Source of the DNA: Georgenia thermotolerans
GTDB taxonomy: Bacteria; Actinomycetota; Actinomycetes; Actinomycetales; Actinomycetaceae
Length of the DNA: 64,000 nt
Direction: 5' to 3'
Assembly (NCBI RefSeq): GCF_009193185.1
Contig: NZ_VUKF01000023.1
Span: forward strand, 1-64,000
The position numbers were made by a program, and so were the translations under genes. The notes under the pieces are model-generated. The model did no database searches and was not told where the DNA came from. It worked only from the letters and a program-made list of their open reading frames with translations. Each line of letters begins with the position of its first letter. The stretch's first letter is position 1. This document shows, piece by piece, positions 33,816 to 42,165 of this stretch.

Positions 33816-35699
33816 ATGCTCGTCCGAGTCCTCGGGCGCTTCCTGCGCCCCTACCGCCGCGACGTCGCGCTGGTGGTCGTGCTCCAGCTCGTGCAGACGC
33901 TGGCGGCGCTGTCCCTGCCCACCCTCAACGCCGACATCATCGACGACGGCGTCGTCCGCGGCGACACCGGCTACATCCTGCGCACCGGCGCCGTCATGCT
34001 CGGCATCACCGCCGTGCAGGTGACGTGCGCGATCCTCGCCGTCTACGTCGGCGCCCGCACCGCCATGGCGGTCGGGCGGGACCTGCGCTCGGCCGTCTTC
34101 GACCGGGTGCAGCGCTTCTCGCTGGCCGAGATGGGCCGGTTCGGGGCGCCGTCGCTGATCACCCGCACGACCAACGACGTCCAGCAGGTGCAGATGGTGA
34201 CGCTGCTGACGTTCACCATCATGGTGATGGCCCCGATCATGATGGTGGGCGGCGTGTTCATGGCGCTGCACCAGGACGTGGGTCTCTCGGCGCTGCTCCT
34301 GGTCGTCGTGCCGCTGCTCGTGACGGTCATGGGCCTGGCGATCTGGCGGATGGGGCCGCTGTTCCGGCAGATGCAGAAGCGGCTGGACCGGATCAACCTG
34401 GTGCTGCGCGAGCAGATCGCCGGCGTCCGGGTCGTCCGGTCGTTCAACCGCCAGCCCACCGAGCGCGAACGCTTCGAGGGCGCCAGCACGGAGCTGTTCC
34501 GGACGGCGCTCGGGGTCGGCCGGCTCATGGCGCTCGTCTTCCCCGCGGTCATGCTCATCATGAACGCCTCGTCGGCGGCGGTGATCTGGTTCGGCGCGGG
34601 GCGGATCGAGGACGGCGCCATGCCGGTCGGCTCCCTCGTGGCCTTCCTCAACTACCTCATGCAGATCCTCATGTCCGTCCTCATGGCGGTCATGATGTTC
34701 ATGATGGTGCCGCGTGCCCAGGTCTCCGCCGAGCGCATCGGCGCGGTGCTGGCCACCGAGCCGGAGATCGTCGCCCCCGCCGAGCCGGTGCGCCTGGCCA
34801 CGGTAGGCGCGGTGCCCGCCGGCGGCGCCGGTGCGCCCGGCGACGGGTGGCGCGGCGGCAACGGCTTCCACGGCGGCGACGGGGCTGACGTGAGCCGGCT
34901 GCGCGCCGGGGACGGCGCGCTCGGCCGGCATGACGGGGCCGGCGGGCGCGCCGGGCGCCTCGCCGTCGAGCTCGACGGCGCCACCTTCGGCTACGCCGGC
35001 GCCCAGGCCCCCGTGCTCCGCGACGTCACCCTGCGCCTGGAGCCCGGGCGCACCACCGCCGTCATCGGCTCCACCGGCGCGGGCAAGACCACCCTGGTCA
35101 ACCTCGTCCCGCGCCTCATCGACGTCACCGCCGGCGCGGTGCGGCTGGGCGGGGTGGACGTGCGCGACCTGGACCCGCACGACCTGCGCGAGCACGTCGC
35201 GCTCGTGCCCCAGAAGGCGTACCTCTTCTCGGGCACGGTCGCCTCCACGCTGCGCCACGGCCGGCCCGACGCCACCGACGCCGAGCTGTGGGAGGCCCTC
35301 GAGGTCGCCCAGGCCCGCGACTTCGTCGAGGCGCTGCCCGGGGGCCTCGACGCCCCGGTCGAGCAGGGCGGCACGAACTTCTCCGGCGGGCAGCGCCAAC
35401 GCCTGGCCATCGCCCGGGCGCTGGTGCGCCGGGCGGACATCTACCTGTTCGACGACTCCTTCTCCGCCCTCGACTACGCCACCGACGCCCGGCTGCGCGC
35501 CGCGCTGCCGCGGGCCACGCGCGGGGCGGCCGTGCTCGTGGTCGCCCAGCGCGTGGCGACCATCCGCGACGCGGAGACCATCGTCGTGCTCGACGCCGGC
35601 CAGGTGGTCGGCACGGGCACCCACCACGAGCTCATGGACACCAACGCGACCTACCAGGAGATCGTCCTGTCGCAGCTCAGCGCGGAGGAGGCGGCATGA
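33816..35699 (+). CDS. ABC exporter half-transporter with degenerate catalytic site
   Basis: A 627-residue membrane-plus-ATPase half-transporter, six helices then a nucleotide domain. Walker A is GSTGAGKTT and the signature NFSGGQRQR is intact, but Walker B ends YLFDDSFSALD, with Asp where the catalytic Glu should be. That is the pattern of heterodimeric exporters (BmrCD, TM287/288, LmrCD) with one degenerate ATP site. A Gly/Ala/Arg-rich insert of about 60 residues separates the two domains. It overlaps the next gene by four bases (ATGA), its obvious partner. Confidence 0.92.
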   Translation: MLVRVLGRFLRPYRRDVALVVVLQLVQTLAALSLPTLNADIIDDGVVRGDTGYILRTGAVMLGITAVQVTCAILAVYVGARTAMAVGRDLRSAVFDRVQRFSLAEMGRFGAPSLITRTTNDVQQVQMVTLLTFTIMVMAPIMMVGGVFMALHQDVGLSALLLVVVPLLVTVMGLAIWRMGPLFRQMQKRLDRINLVLREQIAGVRVVRSFNRQPTERERFEGASTELFRTALGVGRLMALVFPAVMLIMNASSAAVIWFGAGRIEDGAMPVGSLVAFLNYLMQILMSVLMAVMMFMMVPRAQVSAERIGAVLATEPEIVAPAEPVRLATVGAVPAGGAGAPGDGWRGGNGFHGGDGADVSRLRAGDGALGRHDGAGGRAGRLAVELDGATFGYAGAQAPVLRDVTLRLEPGRTTAVIGSTGAGKTTLVNLVPRLIDVTAGAVRLGGVDVRDLDPHDLREHVALVPQKAYLFSGTVASTLRHGRPDATDAELWEALEVAQARDFVEALPGGLDAPVEQGGTNFSGGQRQRLAIARALVRRADIYLFDDSFSALDYATDARLRAALPRATRGAAVLVVAQRVATIRDAETIVVLDAGQVVGTGTHHELMDTNATYQEIVLSQLSAEEAA

Positions 35700-37636
35700 G
35701 CGGGCACGGACCTGGTGGGGGCATGGGTGGGCGCCCCGGCGTGGCGCCCGGGCAGAAGTCCCTGCACTTCCGTGCCTCGCTGCGCCGGCTCGTGGGCACC
35801 CTGCGCCCCGAGCGCCCGCGGCTCGTCGCCGTCGGCGTCCTGGGGTCGGTGTCGGTCGCGCTGGCGGTGCTCGGGCCGAAGATCCTCGGTGACGCCACCA
35901 ACATCGTGTTCAACGGTGTCGTCGGGCGCATGCTGCCCGCCGGCGTCACCCAGCAGCAGGCGGTCGAGGGGCTGCGGGCCACCGGCCACGGCCAGGTCGC
36001 CGACATGGTCGCCGGCATGGACAACCTCGTGCCCGGGCAGGGCATCGACTTCGACGCGCTGGGCCGCACCATCCTCCTGGTGCTCGGCATCTACGTGCTC
36101 TCCGCGGTGTTCCTGTGGCTGCAGGGGCGCATCCTCGCCGGGGTCGTCCAGCGCACCGGCTACCGGCTGCGCGAGGACGTCCAGGCCAAGATCGACCGGC
36201 TGTCCCTGGCCCACCTCGACGCCCAGCCCCGCGGCGACGTCCTGTCGCGGGTGACCAACGACATCGACAACGTCACCCAGAGCCTGCAGCAGACCCTCTC
36301 GCAGCTCGTCACCAGCGTGCTGACCGTCATCGGCGTGCTGGTCATGATGTTCTACCTGTCCTGGCAGCTCGCCCTCATCGCCCTGGTCACCGTGCCGCTC
36401 TCCGCGCTGCTCACCGTCGCGATCGCCAAGCGGGCCCAGGGCCACTTCGTCGCGCAGTGGAAGTCCACCGGCGACCTCGGCGGCCGGGTGGAGGAGGCCT
36501 TCACCGGGCACGAGCTCGTCACCGCGTTCAACGCCCAGGACGCCTTCACGACGAGCTTCGAGGCCGAGAACGACCGGCTGTACCGCGCGAGCTTCAGGGC
36601 CCAGTTCATCTCCGGGACGATCATGCCGGTGATGAGCTTCGTCTCGAACCTCAACTACGTCCTGGTCGCGGTGGTCGGCGGGCTGCGCGTCGCGTCCGGC
36701 GCGCTGACCCTGGGCGAGGTGCAGGCGTTCATCCAGTACTCCCGCCAGTTCAGCCAGCCGCTGGCCCAGATCGCCTCCATGTCCAACCTCGTCCAGTCCG
36801 GGGTCGCCTCGGCCGAGCGGATCTTCGAGCTCCTGGACGCCGAGGAGGAGTCCCCCGACCCGGTGCCGTCCGAGCGGCCCGAGCAGGTCCGCGGCCGGGT
36901 GGAGTTCGCCCACGTCAGCTTCCGGTACAAGCCGGACACCCCGCTCATCGAGGACCTCGACCTCGTCGTCGAGCCCGGCCAGACCATCGCCGTCGTCGGC
37001 CCCACCGGCGCGGGCAAGACCACCCTGGTCAACCTCATCATGCGGTTCTACGAGATCGACGCCGGCACCATCAGCCTCGACGGCGTCGACACCCGCCGCA
37101 TGAGCCGCCAGGACCTGCGCGACCAGGTCGGGATGGTGCTCCAGGACACGTGGCTGTTCAAGGGCACGATCGCCGAGAACATCGCCTTCGGCCGCGCCGG
37201 GGCCAGCCCCGAGGAGGTCCTCGCGGCCGCCCGGGCCACCAGCGTGGACCGCTTCGTCCACGCGCTGCCCGACGGGTACGAGACGGTCATCGACGAGGAG
37301 GGCGGCGGCGTCTCCGCCGGGGAGAAGCAGCTGATCACCATCGCGCGCGCGTTCCTGGCCGACCCGCAGATCCTCATCCTCGACGAGGCGACGAGCTCGG
37401 TGGACACCCGCACCGAGGTCCTCGTGCAGCAGGCCATGGCCGAGCTGCGCCGCGGGCGCACGAGCTTCGTCATCGCGCACCGGCTCTCCACCATCCGCGA
37501 CGCCGACCTCATCCTCGTCATGGAGCACGGCCGCATCGTCGAGCAGGGCACCCATGCCGGCCTGCTGGAGACCGGCGGCGCGTACGCCCGGCTCTACCAG
37601 TCCCAGTTCGCCGCCCCGGTCGCCGAGCAGGCCTGA
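35696..37636 (+). CDS. ABC exporter half-transporter, catalytic partner
   Basis: A 646-residue partner of the preceding protein. Walker A is GPTGAGKTT, Walker B has the catalytic glutamate (LILDEATSSVD), and the signature is the variant VSAGEKQ, which together with the partner's canonical signature gives one consensus and one degenerate site. The first 60 residues are Gly-rich and basic, cytoplasmic. The pair should export a lipid, peptide or drug-like compound; the cargo is unknown. A GC hairpin follows the stop. Confidence 0.92.
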   Translation: MSGHGPGGGMGGRPGVAPGQKSLHFRASLRRLVGTLRPERPRLVAVGVLGSVSVALAVLGPKILGDATNIVFNGVVGRMLPAGVTQQQAVEGLRATGHGQVADMVAGMDNLVPGQGIDFDALGRTILLVLGIYVLSAVFLWLQGRILAGVVQRTGYRLREDVQAKIDRLSLAHLDAQPRGDVLSRVTNDIDNVTQSLQQTLSQLVTSVLTVIGVLVMMFYLSWQLALIALVTVPLSALLTVAIAKRAQGHFVAQWKSTGDLGGRVEEAFTGHELVTAFNAQDAFTTSFEAENDRLYRASFRAQFISGTIMPVMSFVSNLNYVLVAVVGGLRVASGALTLGEVQAFIQYSRQFSQPLAQIASMSNLVQSGVASAERIFELLDAEEESPDPVPSERPEQVRGRVEFAHVSFRYKPDTPLIEDLDLVVEPGQTIAVVGPTGAGKTTLVNLIMRFYEIDAGTISLDGVDTRRMSRQDLRDQVGMVLQDTWLFKGTIAENIAFGRAGASPEEVLAAARATSVDRFVHALPDGYETVIDEEGGGVSAGEKQLITIARAFLADPQILILDEATSSVDTRTEVLVQQAMAELRRGRTSFVIAHRLSTIRDADLILVMEHGRIVEQGTHAGLLETGGAYARLYQSQFAAPVAEQA

Positions 37637-37644
37637 GCCCCGGG

Positions 37645-37663
37645 CGGCGCCCACGCGGCGCCG
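37645..37663 (+). terminator. GC-rich hairpin after the ABC exporter genes
   Basis: CGGCGCC (37645-37651) pairs with GGCGCCG (37657-37663) around 5 bases, nine bases after the stop. Short and without a U-tract. Confidence 0.35.
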
Positions 37664-37699
37664 TCCGGAGCCCGGCCGGCGCCGGGGGAGAATGCTCCG

Positions 37700-38569
37700 G
37701 TGCTGATCCGCATCACCGACCCCGCCGACGACCGCCTCGGCGACTACACCCACCTCACCGACGTCGCGCTCCGTTCCAAGCACGAGCCCGCCAAGGGCCT
37801 GTACATCGCCGAGAGCTCCAACGTCATCCGTCGCGCGCTGGAGGCCGGGCACCGGCCCCGCTCCTTCCTCATGGCGGAGAAGTGGCTGGAGTCCATGGAG
37901 CCCGTCATCGCGGCGGCTCCCGGCTGCGAGGGCGCGGCCGACGGCGGCGAGCAGGTTCCCGTCTTCGTCGCCGAGGAGCCGGTGCTGCGCGCCATCACCG
38001 GGTTCCACCTGCACCGCGGGGCGCTCGCGGCGATGCACCGCCCGCCGCTGGCCGGCGTGCGGGAGCTGCTCGAGGGGGCCCGCGGGGGCACCGGCGCCCG
38101 CCGGGTCGCGATCCTCGAGGACATCGTCGACCACACCAACGTCGGGGCCATGTTCCGCAGCGCCGCCGGGCTCGGGGTCGACGCGGTGCTGGTCACGCCC
38201 CGCTGCGCGGACCCGCTCTACCGCCGCTCGGTCCGGGTGAGCATGGGCACCGTCTTCCAGGTGCCCTGGACCCGGCTGACCACCTGGCCCGGCGCCATCG
38301 ACCGGCTCCACGACGCCGGCTACACCGTGGCCGCGCTCGCCCTGAGCGAGGACTCGGTCAGCCTCGATGACTTCGCCGTCTCCCCGGCCGTCACGGGCGC
38401 CGGGGCGAAGGTCGCCCTGGTCCTGGGCACCGAGGGGGACGGCCTCGCCCGCTCCACCGTCGAGGCGGCCGACGTCGTCGTACGCATCCCGATGGCGGGC
38501 GGGGTCGACTCGCTCAACGTCGCGGCCGCCTCGGCGGTGGCGTTCTGGGCGACCCGGCCGGCGTCCTGA
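37700..38569 (+). CDS. TrmH-family (SPOUT) RNA methyltransferase
   Basis: A 289-residue protein with a short N-terminal substrate-binding domain and a C-terminal SPOUT domain. Family motifs are EDIVDHTNVGAMFRSAAGLG, LVLGTEGDGLA and IPMAGGVDSLNVAAASA, the last forming the trefoil knot that binds S-adenosylmethionine. It probably methylates a ribose 2'-hydroxyl in tRNA or rRNA. The exact site cannot be read from sequence. GTG start at 37700. Confidence 0.9.
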   Translation: MLIRITDPADDRLGDYTHLTDVALRSKHEPAKGLYIAESSNVIRRALEAGHRPRSFLMAEKWLESMEPVIAAAPGCEGAADGGEQVPVFVAEEPVLRAITGFHLHRGALAAMHRPPLAGVRELLEGARGGTGARRVAILEDIVDHTNVGAMFRSAAGLGVDAVLVTPRCADPLYRRSVRVSMGTVFQVPWTRLTTWPGAIDRLHDAGYTVAALALSEDSVSLDDFAVSPAVTGAGAKVALVLGTEGDGLARSTVEAADVVVRIPMAGGVDSLNVAAASAVAFWATRPAS

Positions 38570-38704
38570 CGGCCCGCCGGGACGGCGGCGGGCGCGGGCC
38601 GGCCGTCGCCCCCGCTGAGGGGGGTGGAGAAGCTCTGGGCGGAGGCGCAGACTGGTCGGGCGTGACCGCTCAGCAGGCAATGGTGCTAGTCGAGGGGGAG
38701 TGTC

Positions 38705-38938
38705 ATGAACGGGCGGATCGTCGAGTCGCTGGCCATGGTGGCGATCGGGGACGGCGTGCTCAGCGTCCTGTTCCCGGTCGAGCACACCGCCCGATGGGAG
38801 ATGGGGCCGTGGGCCCCGATGCTCGAGTGGTTCCGTGACCGTCCCGGCCTGGTCAGGGCGCTCGGGGCGGCCGAGGTCGCCGGCGCCGTCGCCGTGGCCG
38901 CCGGCCTGGGGAAGTCCTCGGGAAGCGCCGGGAAGTAG
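38705..38938 (+). CDS. Small membrane-associated protein of unknown function
   Basis: A 77-residue protein with two weak hydrophobic segments (SLAMVAIGDGVLSVLFP and ALGAAEVAGAVAVAAGLG) and a central amphipathic stretch (WAPMLEWFRDRPGLVRALG). I recall similar short proteins in actinobacteria, without known function. The start has a GAGGGGGA ribosome site eight bases upstream. It ends with a basic tail and converges on the next gene. Confidence 0.6.
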   Translation: MNGRIVESLAMVAIGDGVLSVLFPVEHTARWEMGPWAPMLEWFRDRPGLVRALGAAEVAGAVAVAAGLGKSSGSAGK

Positions 38939-38989
38939 ACCTCGGACGGCCCGCCGCACGAGCTCAGGGGCCGTCGCCCCTCGCGCCGC

Positions 38990-40798
38990 TCATCGCGCCA
39001 CGAGGGGAATCACGGTGCGGTACTTGCCGCCGGCGCTCTGCTCCGGTGGATCCGGGTCGGGCTCGACGGTGACGTGGCTCAGCCCGAGATCCGTGAGCAC
39101 GGCGCGGATCCCGGCCAGCGCCGCGGCACGAACCGCGTCGGGGTCGGCGCCGCCGGCCTGGTGCAGCCGCAGCCGCAGGCTGGTCGGCGTGGCCTGGACG
39201 ATCTGGAACAGCTCCACCCCGGGGGTGCCGTCGAGGACGGCGCCGAGCGCCAACGGGGAGACCGTCACCGACGCCCCCGTCGCACCGGCGGCCGGGAAGG
39301 TCAGGACGTCCGCGGATCGTCCGTGCACACGGAGGGCCGGGGCCGGATCGCCGCAGGCGCACGGGTCCGGCCGCACGAGTACGCGGTCGCCGACGTCGTA
39401 GCGCAGGATCGGCTGCACCCGAGTGGCCAGGTTCGTCATCAGCACCGTGTGCGAGACCACCCCCGGCGGCACGGGACGGTGGTCCGCGTCGACGGGCTCG
39501 ACGATCACCCAGTCGTCGAGCAGGTGCAACCAGCCCTCGGCGCAGCTGTAGGCGACGTAGCCGGACTCGGTGCACCCGTAGACCTCCCGGACCTTCGCCC
39601 CGAACGCCCGCTGCAGGCGCGTGTGCTCGGCCGGAGGCAGGTCCTCCGCGGTGCTGAGCACCAGCATGGGGCGCAGGTGCAGCCGCCCGGCGGCCTGCTC
39701 GGTCGCCAGCAGGCGGAGCACGCTGGCGTAACCCCCGAGCAGGATCGGGTCGAAACCGTTGAGCTGCCTCACGAGCCGCGGCACCGGCGTGTGGACCGGG
39801 AACACCCGCAGGCTGCGGTGCCGCCGTGGCTTCTCCCGCTTCTCGCGGGTGGCCGCAGAGATGGACAGGAAGTGCCCACCGGTGGCGACCACCCCGGCCA
39901 CGTGCCGCCGTCGGCCCAACATCCGGACCAGGTCCCGCCAGGACAGCCAGCGCGGGGCCAGCACGCCCATGAGGCCCGACATCACGGACCAGTAGCGGTC
40001 GTCGAGCACGAAGATGCCGCGGTGCCCGGTGGTGCCGGCGGTGGTGGCCACCAGGTACCTCCCGGCGAAGCGCTCGCCGATCCTGTCCGGGTCTTCCACG
40101 AAGGCCTGGACGGACTCGCGCGTCACCGCCGGATCGGTGACCACCTCGTCGAAGCGGGCCATCAGGTCCCGCTTGTTCGTCACCGGCAACGAGGTGACGT
40201 CGTCGACGCGCTCGGGCAGGTCCTGGTAGCGCTCGCGGTAGTAGGCCGAGTGCCGGCGGGCATAGCGCACCAGCTCCGCCAGGCGTGCCCGCTGTCGCTC
40301 CTGGACCGCCTCCCGGCCCTGCCGGTGGGCCCGGCGCGCGTCCCACCACACCCGTGCCGGGTCGTCCCGGCGGCCGCGGAGGACGGCTGCCCGCCGGACG
40401 CGCATGCCGCGACCGCCGGCCGCGACGTCGAGCACGAGCGAGTCCGGCGTCCGCGTCAGCCCGAGGATCTGGCGCACCACCGGCGGGGCCCAGGTCCGCC
40501 CCGGGTCGTGCACCAGGCGCGGGTTCGTCAGCTCCACCCACCGGCCGCGGGTCCGCACCCGGCACCCGCCGGCGGCGAGCACGTTGCGCACCCAGTCGGT
40601 GCGGCGGCCGTAGGTCAGGGCGATCCGGTATCCGGCGTCGTGACGGAAGATGTTGACCGGCACCGCGTACTCCCGCCCGGACCGGCGGCCGCGGTGGACC
40701 AGGAGCGCGAAGCCGGGCAGGTGCGGGGCCGCGAACCGCATGACCCGGTTCAGCGCCCGCTTGTTCAGCCGGCCCACCCACAGCGGGATCGGGCTCAT
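38990..40798 (-). CDS. Fusion of a deazaflavin-type nitroreductase domain and a PaaK-like adenylating enzyme
   Basis: A 602-residue protein with no stop between two unrelated parts. Residues 1 to about 127 match the deazaflavin (F420)-dependent nitroreductase family (split beta-barrel; VHRGRRSGREYAVPVNIF, then TDWVRNVLAAGGCRV). Residues about 150-602 match phenylacetate-CoA ligase or CapK-like adenylate-forming proteins: LVATTAGTTGHRGIFV (phosphate loop), REVYGCTESGYVAYSC, LRYDVGDRVL and a C-terminal GKYRTVIPL lysine. Such fusions are not common (my recollection). ATG 40798 has a GGAGGAGG ribosome site. It may activate an acid near an F420-linked reduction; no substrate can be named. Confidence 0.82.
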   Translation of the reverse strand: MSPIPLWVGRLNKRALNRVMRFAAPHLPGFALLVHRGRRSGREYAVPVNIFRHDAGYRIALTYGRRTDWVRNVLAAGGCRVRTRGRWVELTNPRLVHDPGRTWAPPVVRQILGLTRTPDSLVLDVAAGGRGMRVRRAAVLRGRRDDPARVWWDARRAHRQGREAVQERQRARLAELVRYARRHSAYYRERYQDLPERVDDVTSLPVTNKRDLMARFDEVVTDPAVTRESVQAFVEDPDRIGERFAGRYLVATTAGTTGHRGIFVLDDRYWSVMSGLMGVLAPRWLSWRDLVRMLGRRRHVAGVVATGGHFLSISAATREKREKPRRHRSLRVFPVHTPVPRLVRQLNGFDPILLGGYASVLRLLATEQAAGRLHLRPMLVLSTAEDLPPAEHTRLQRAFGAKVREVYGCTESGYVAYSCAEGWLHLLDDWVIVEPVDADHRPVPPGVVSHTVLMTNLATRVQPILRYDVGDRVLVRPDPCACGDPAPALRVHGRSADVLTFPAAGATGASVTVSPLALGAVLDGTPGVELFQIVQATPTSLRLRLHQAGGADPDAVRAAALAGIRAVLTDLGLSHVTVEPDPDPPEQSAGGKYRTVIPLVAR

Positions 40799-40886
40799 CC
40801 GTCCTCCTCCGACCGGTGCCGCCGACCCGCCCCGCGCGCGAGCGGCTGCCCGTAGTCTGGCGCCACGGCCGGGCGGGAGGGCGGCG

Positions 40887-41330
40887 ATGGGGCACCCGAT
40901 CATGTTCGACGACGACGATCCGTACCTGGAGCGCCTGCGCGCGATCGCGCTCGCCTTCCCCGCGGCCGAGGAGGTGATCTCGCACGGGCGGCCCCACTTC
41001 CGGGTCAAGAAGGTCTTCGCGGTCTACGGGTCGGGCACCAAGGGCCCGGCCGAGACCCGGCTGCGCTACGACCACGGCCTCGTCGTGCTGCCCGAGGATG
41101 GCGAGCGGCTCGCGCTGGAGCAGGACCCCCGCTTCTTCCTCCCGGCCTACCTCGGGCCCAGCGGCTGGGTGGGCATCGACCTGGCGGCCGGCGGACGGGC
41201 CGGGCCCGAGCGGGTGGACTGGGCCGAGGTGGCCGAGCTGCTCGACGGGTCCTACCGGCAGGTCGCGGGCGCCCGGCTGGTGGCCCGCCTGGACGTCGAG
41301 GGCAGCCCCGCGGCCCGCGCGAGGACGTGA
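40887..41330 (+). CDS. MmcQ/YjbR family protein
   Basis: A 147-residue protein of the YjbR group: an opening helix with LRAIALAFPAAEEVISHGRPHFRVKKVFA, then the beta-strand core and SGWVGIDL. These small proteins have a double-wing fold and are annotated as DNA-binding by structure only. It diverges from the fusion gene and has a GGGAGGGCGG ribosome site. ATG 40902 is an alternative start. Confidence 0.8.
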   Translation: MGHPIMFDDDDPYLERLRAIALAFPAAEEVISHGRPHFRVKKVFAVYGSGTKGPAETRLRYDHGLVVLPEDGERLALEQDPRFFLPAYLGPSGWVGIDLAAGGRAGPERVDWAEVAELLDGSYRQVAGARLVARLDVEGSPAARART

Positions 41331-41513
41331 GCGACGCGCCCTCCTGACCCACCGGCCGGGAGCAGGGGGGCGGCGACCGCGCCCAGGGCCGTCCACCCCC
41401 GCGTCCCCGCGCCACCTCGTCCACAGCCGTCCCGCGCGCGCCCGCGTGCCGACCCGCCGGCCGGGCACGCTGCCTCAATGCGACGCGACCGCCGTCGCCG
41501 AGGGGAGGGCGTC

Positions 41514-42113
41514 GTGGAACCGACGGGCGAGGGCGGCACGCTGGCCGAGCGAGAGCTGTACGGGCCGCGCGGATGGAGCGTGCGCGCGGGCGTGTGGGAG
41601 GTGCTCGCGCCCTTCACCATGCCCCGGTACGTGCCCTGGACGGCCTGGGAGGACGGTGCGGGGCAGCCCGACGGCGACGACCGGGCGGCGGCCGCGGTGG
41701 TGGCGGGGGCGCCTGCCCGCGACCACGTCTCCTTCGCCGGCCTCGACGGCGCGGCGGCCGCCGACCTCCGCGGCCGGCTGCCGCCCGGGCAGCTCCGCGA
41801 CCGGCAGAACGACGCCCCGGAGCTCGCGGCGATGCTGGCCGCCGCGGCCGCGCACCCCGGCCTGGTGGAGGTCCACGGCTACGGCATCGGCCCGCAGCGG
41901 TGCGATGAGCGCGTCACCGCCGAGGGGCTGGTGGTCTACGCCTTCACGGAGTTCTCGGTCAGCCCGCACCACGGGCCGGGCTGCCGGTGCGGGCAGCTGT
42001 GGGAGCTGATCGCCGACGTCCTGGATCTCGAGGGCGAGCTGCCCGACGAGCTGCACCGCATCCGCCCGCCCTGGGCGCCGGACCGCGAGGGCTGGTGGCT
42101 GTGGTGGGACTGA
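41514..42113 (+). CDS. Protein of unknown function with a C-terminal Cys/His motif
   Basis: A 199-residue soluble protein. The conspicuous part is SPHHGPGCRCGQLWELIADV (about residues 146-165) with two cysteines and two histidines close together, suggesting a metal or zinc site. A long Ala-rich helical middle (APELAAMLAAAAAHPGLVEV) precedes it and the tail is Trp-rich (GWWLWWD). GTG 41514 was chosen for the ribosome site gaggggagg; an in-frame ATG at 41478 is possible. I know no family for it. Confidence 0.55.
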   Translation: MEPTGEGGTLAERELYGPRGWSVRAGVWEVLAPFTMPRYVPWTAWEDGAGQPDGDDRAAAAVVAGAPARDHVSFAGLDGAAAADLRGRLPPGQLRDRQNDAPELAAMLAAAAAHPGLVEVHGYGIGPQRCDERVTAEGLVVYAFTEFSVSPHHGPGCRCGQLWELIADVLDLEGELPDELHRIRPPWAPDREGWWLWWD

Positions 42114-42165
42114 GCCTGCGGCTGCGCCGCCCACGCGCCCGCGCGCCGGCTCTCCGCTGGGGCGG

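Noticed and set aside
30921-35627. A 1568-codon minus-strand open frame
   Set aside because: It lies opposite the NfeD, SPFH, CapA and ABC exporter genes, which show clear domains. Its sequence is low-complexity Gly/Asp/His/Arg.
35651-38959. A 1102-codon minus-strand open frame
   Set aside because: Opposite to the ABC exporter and methyltransferase genes; no domain or ribosome site.
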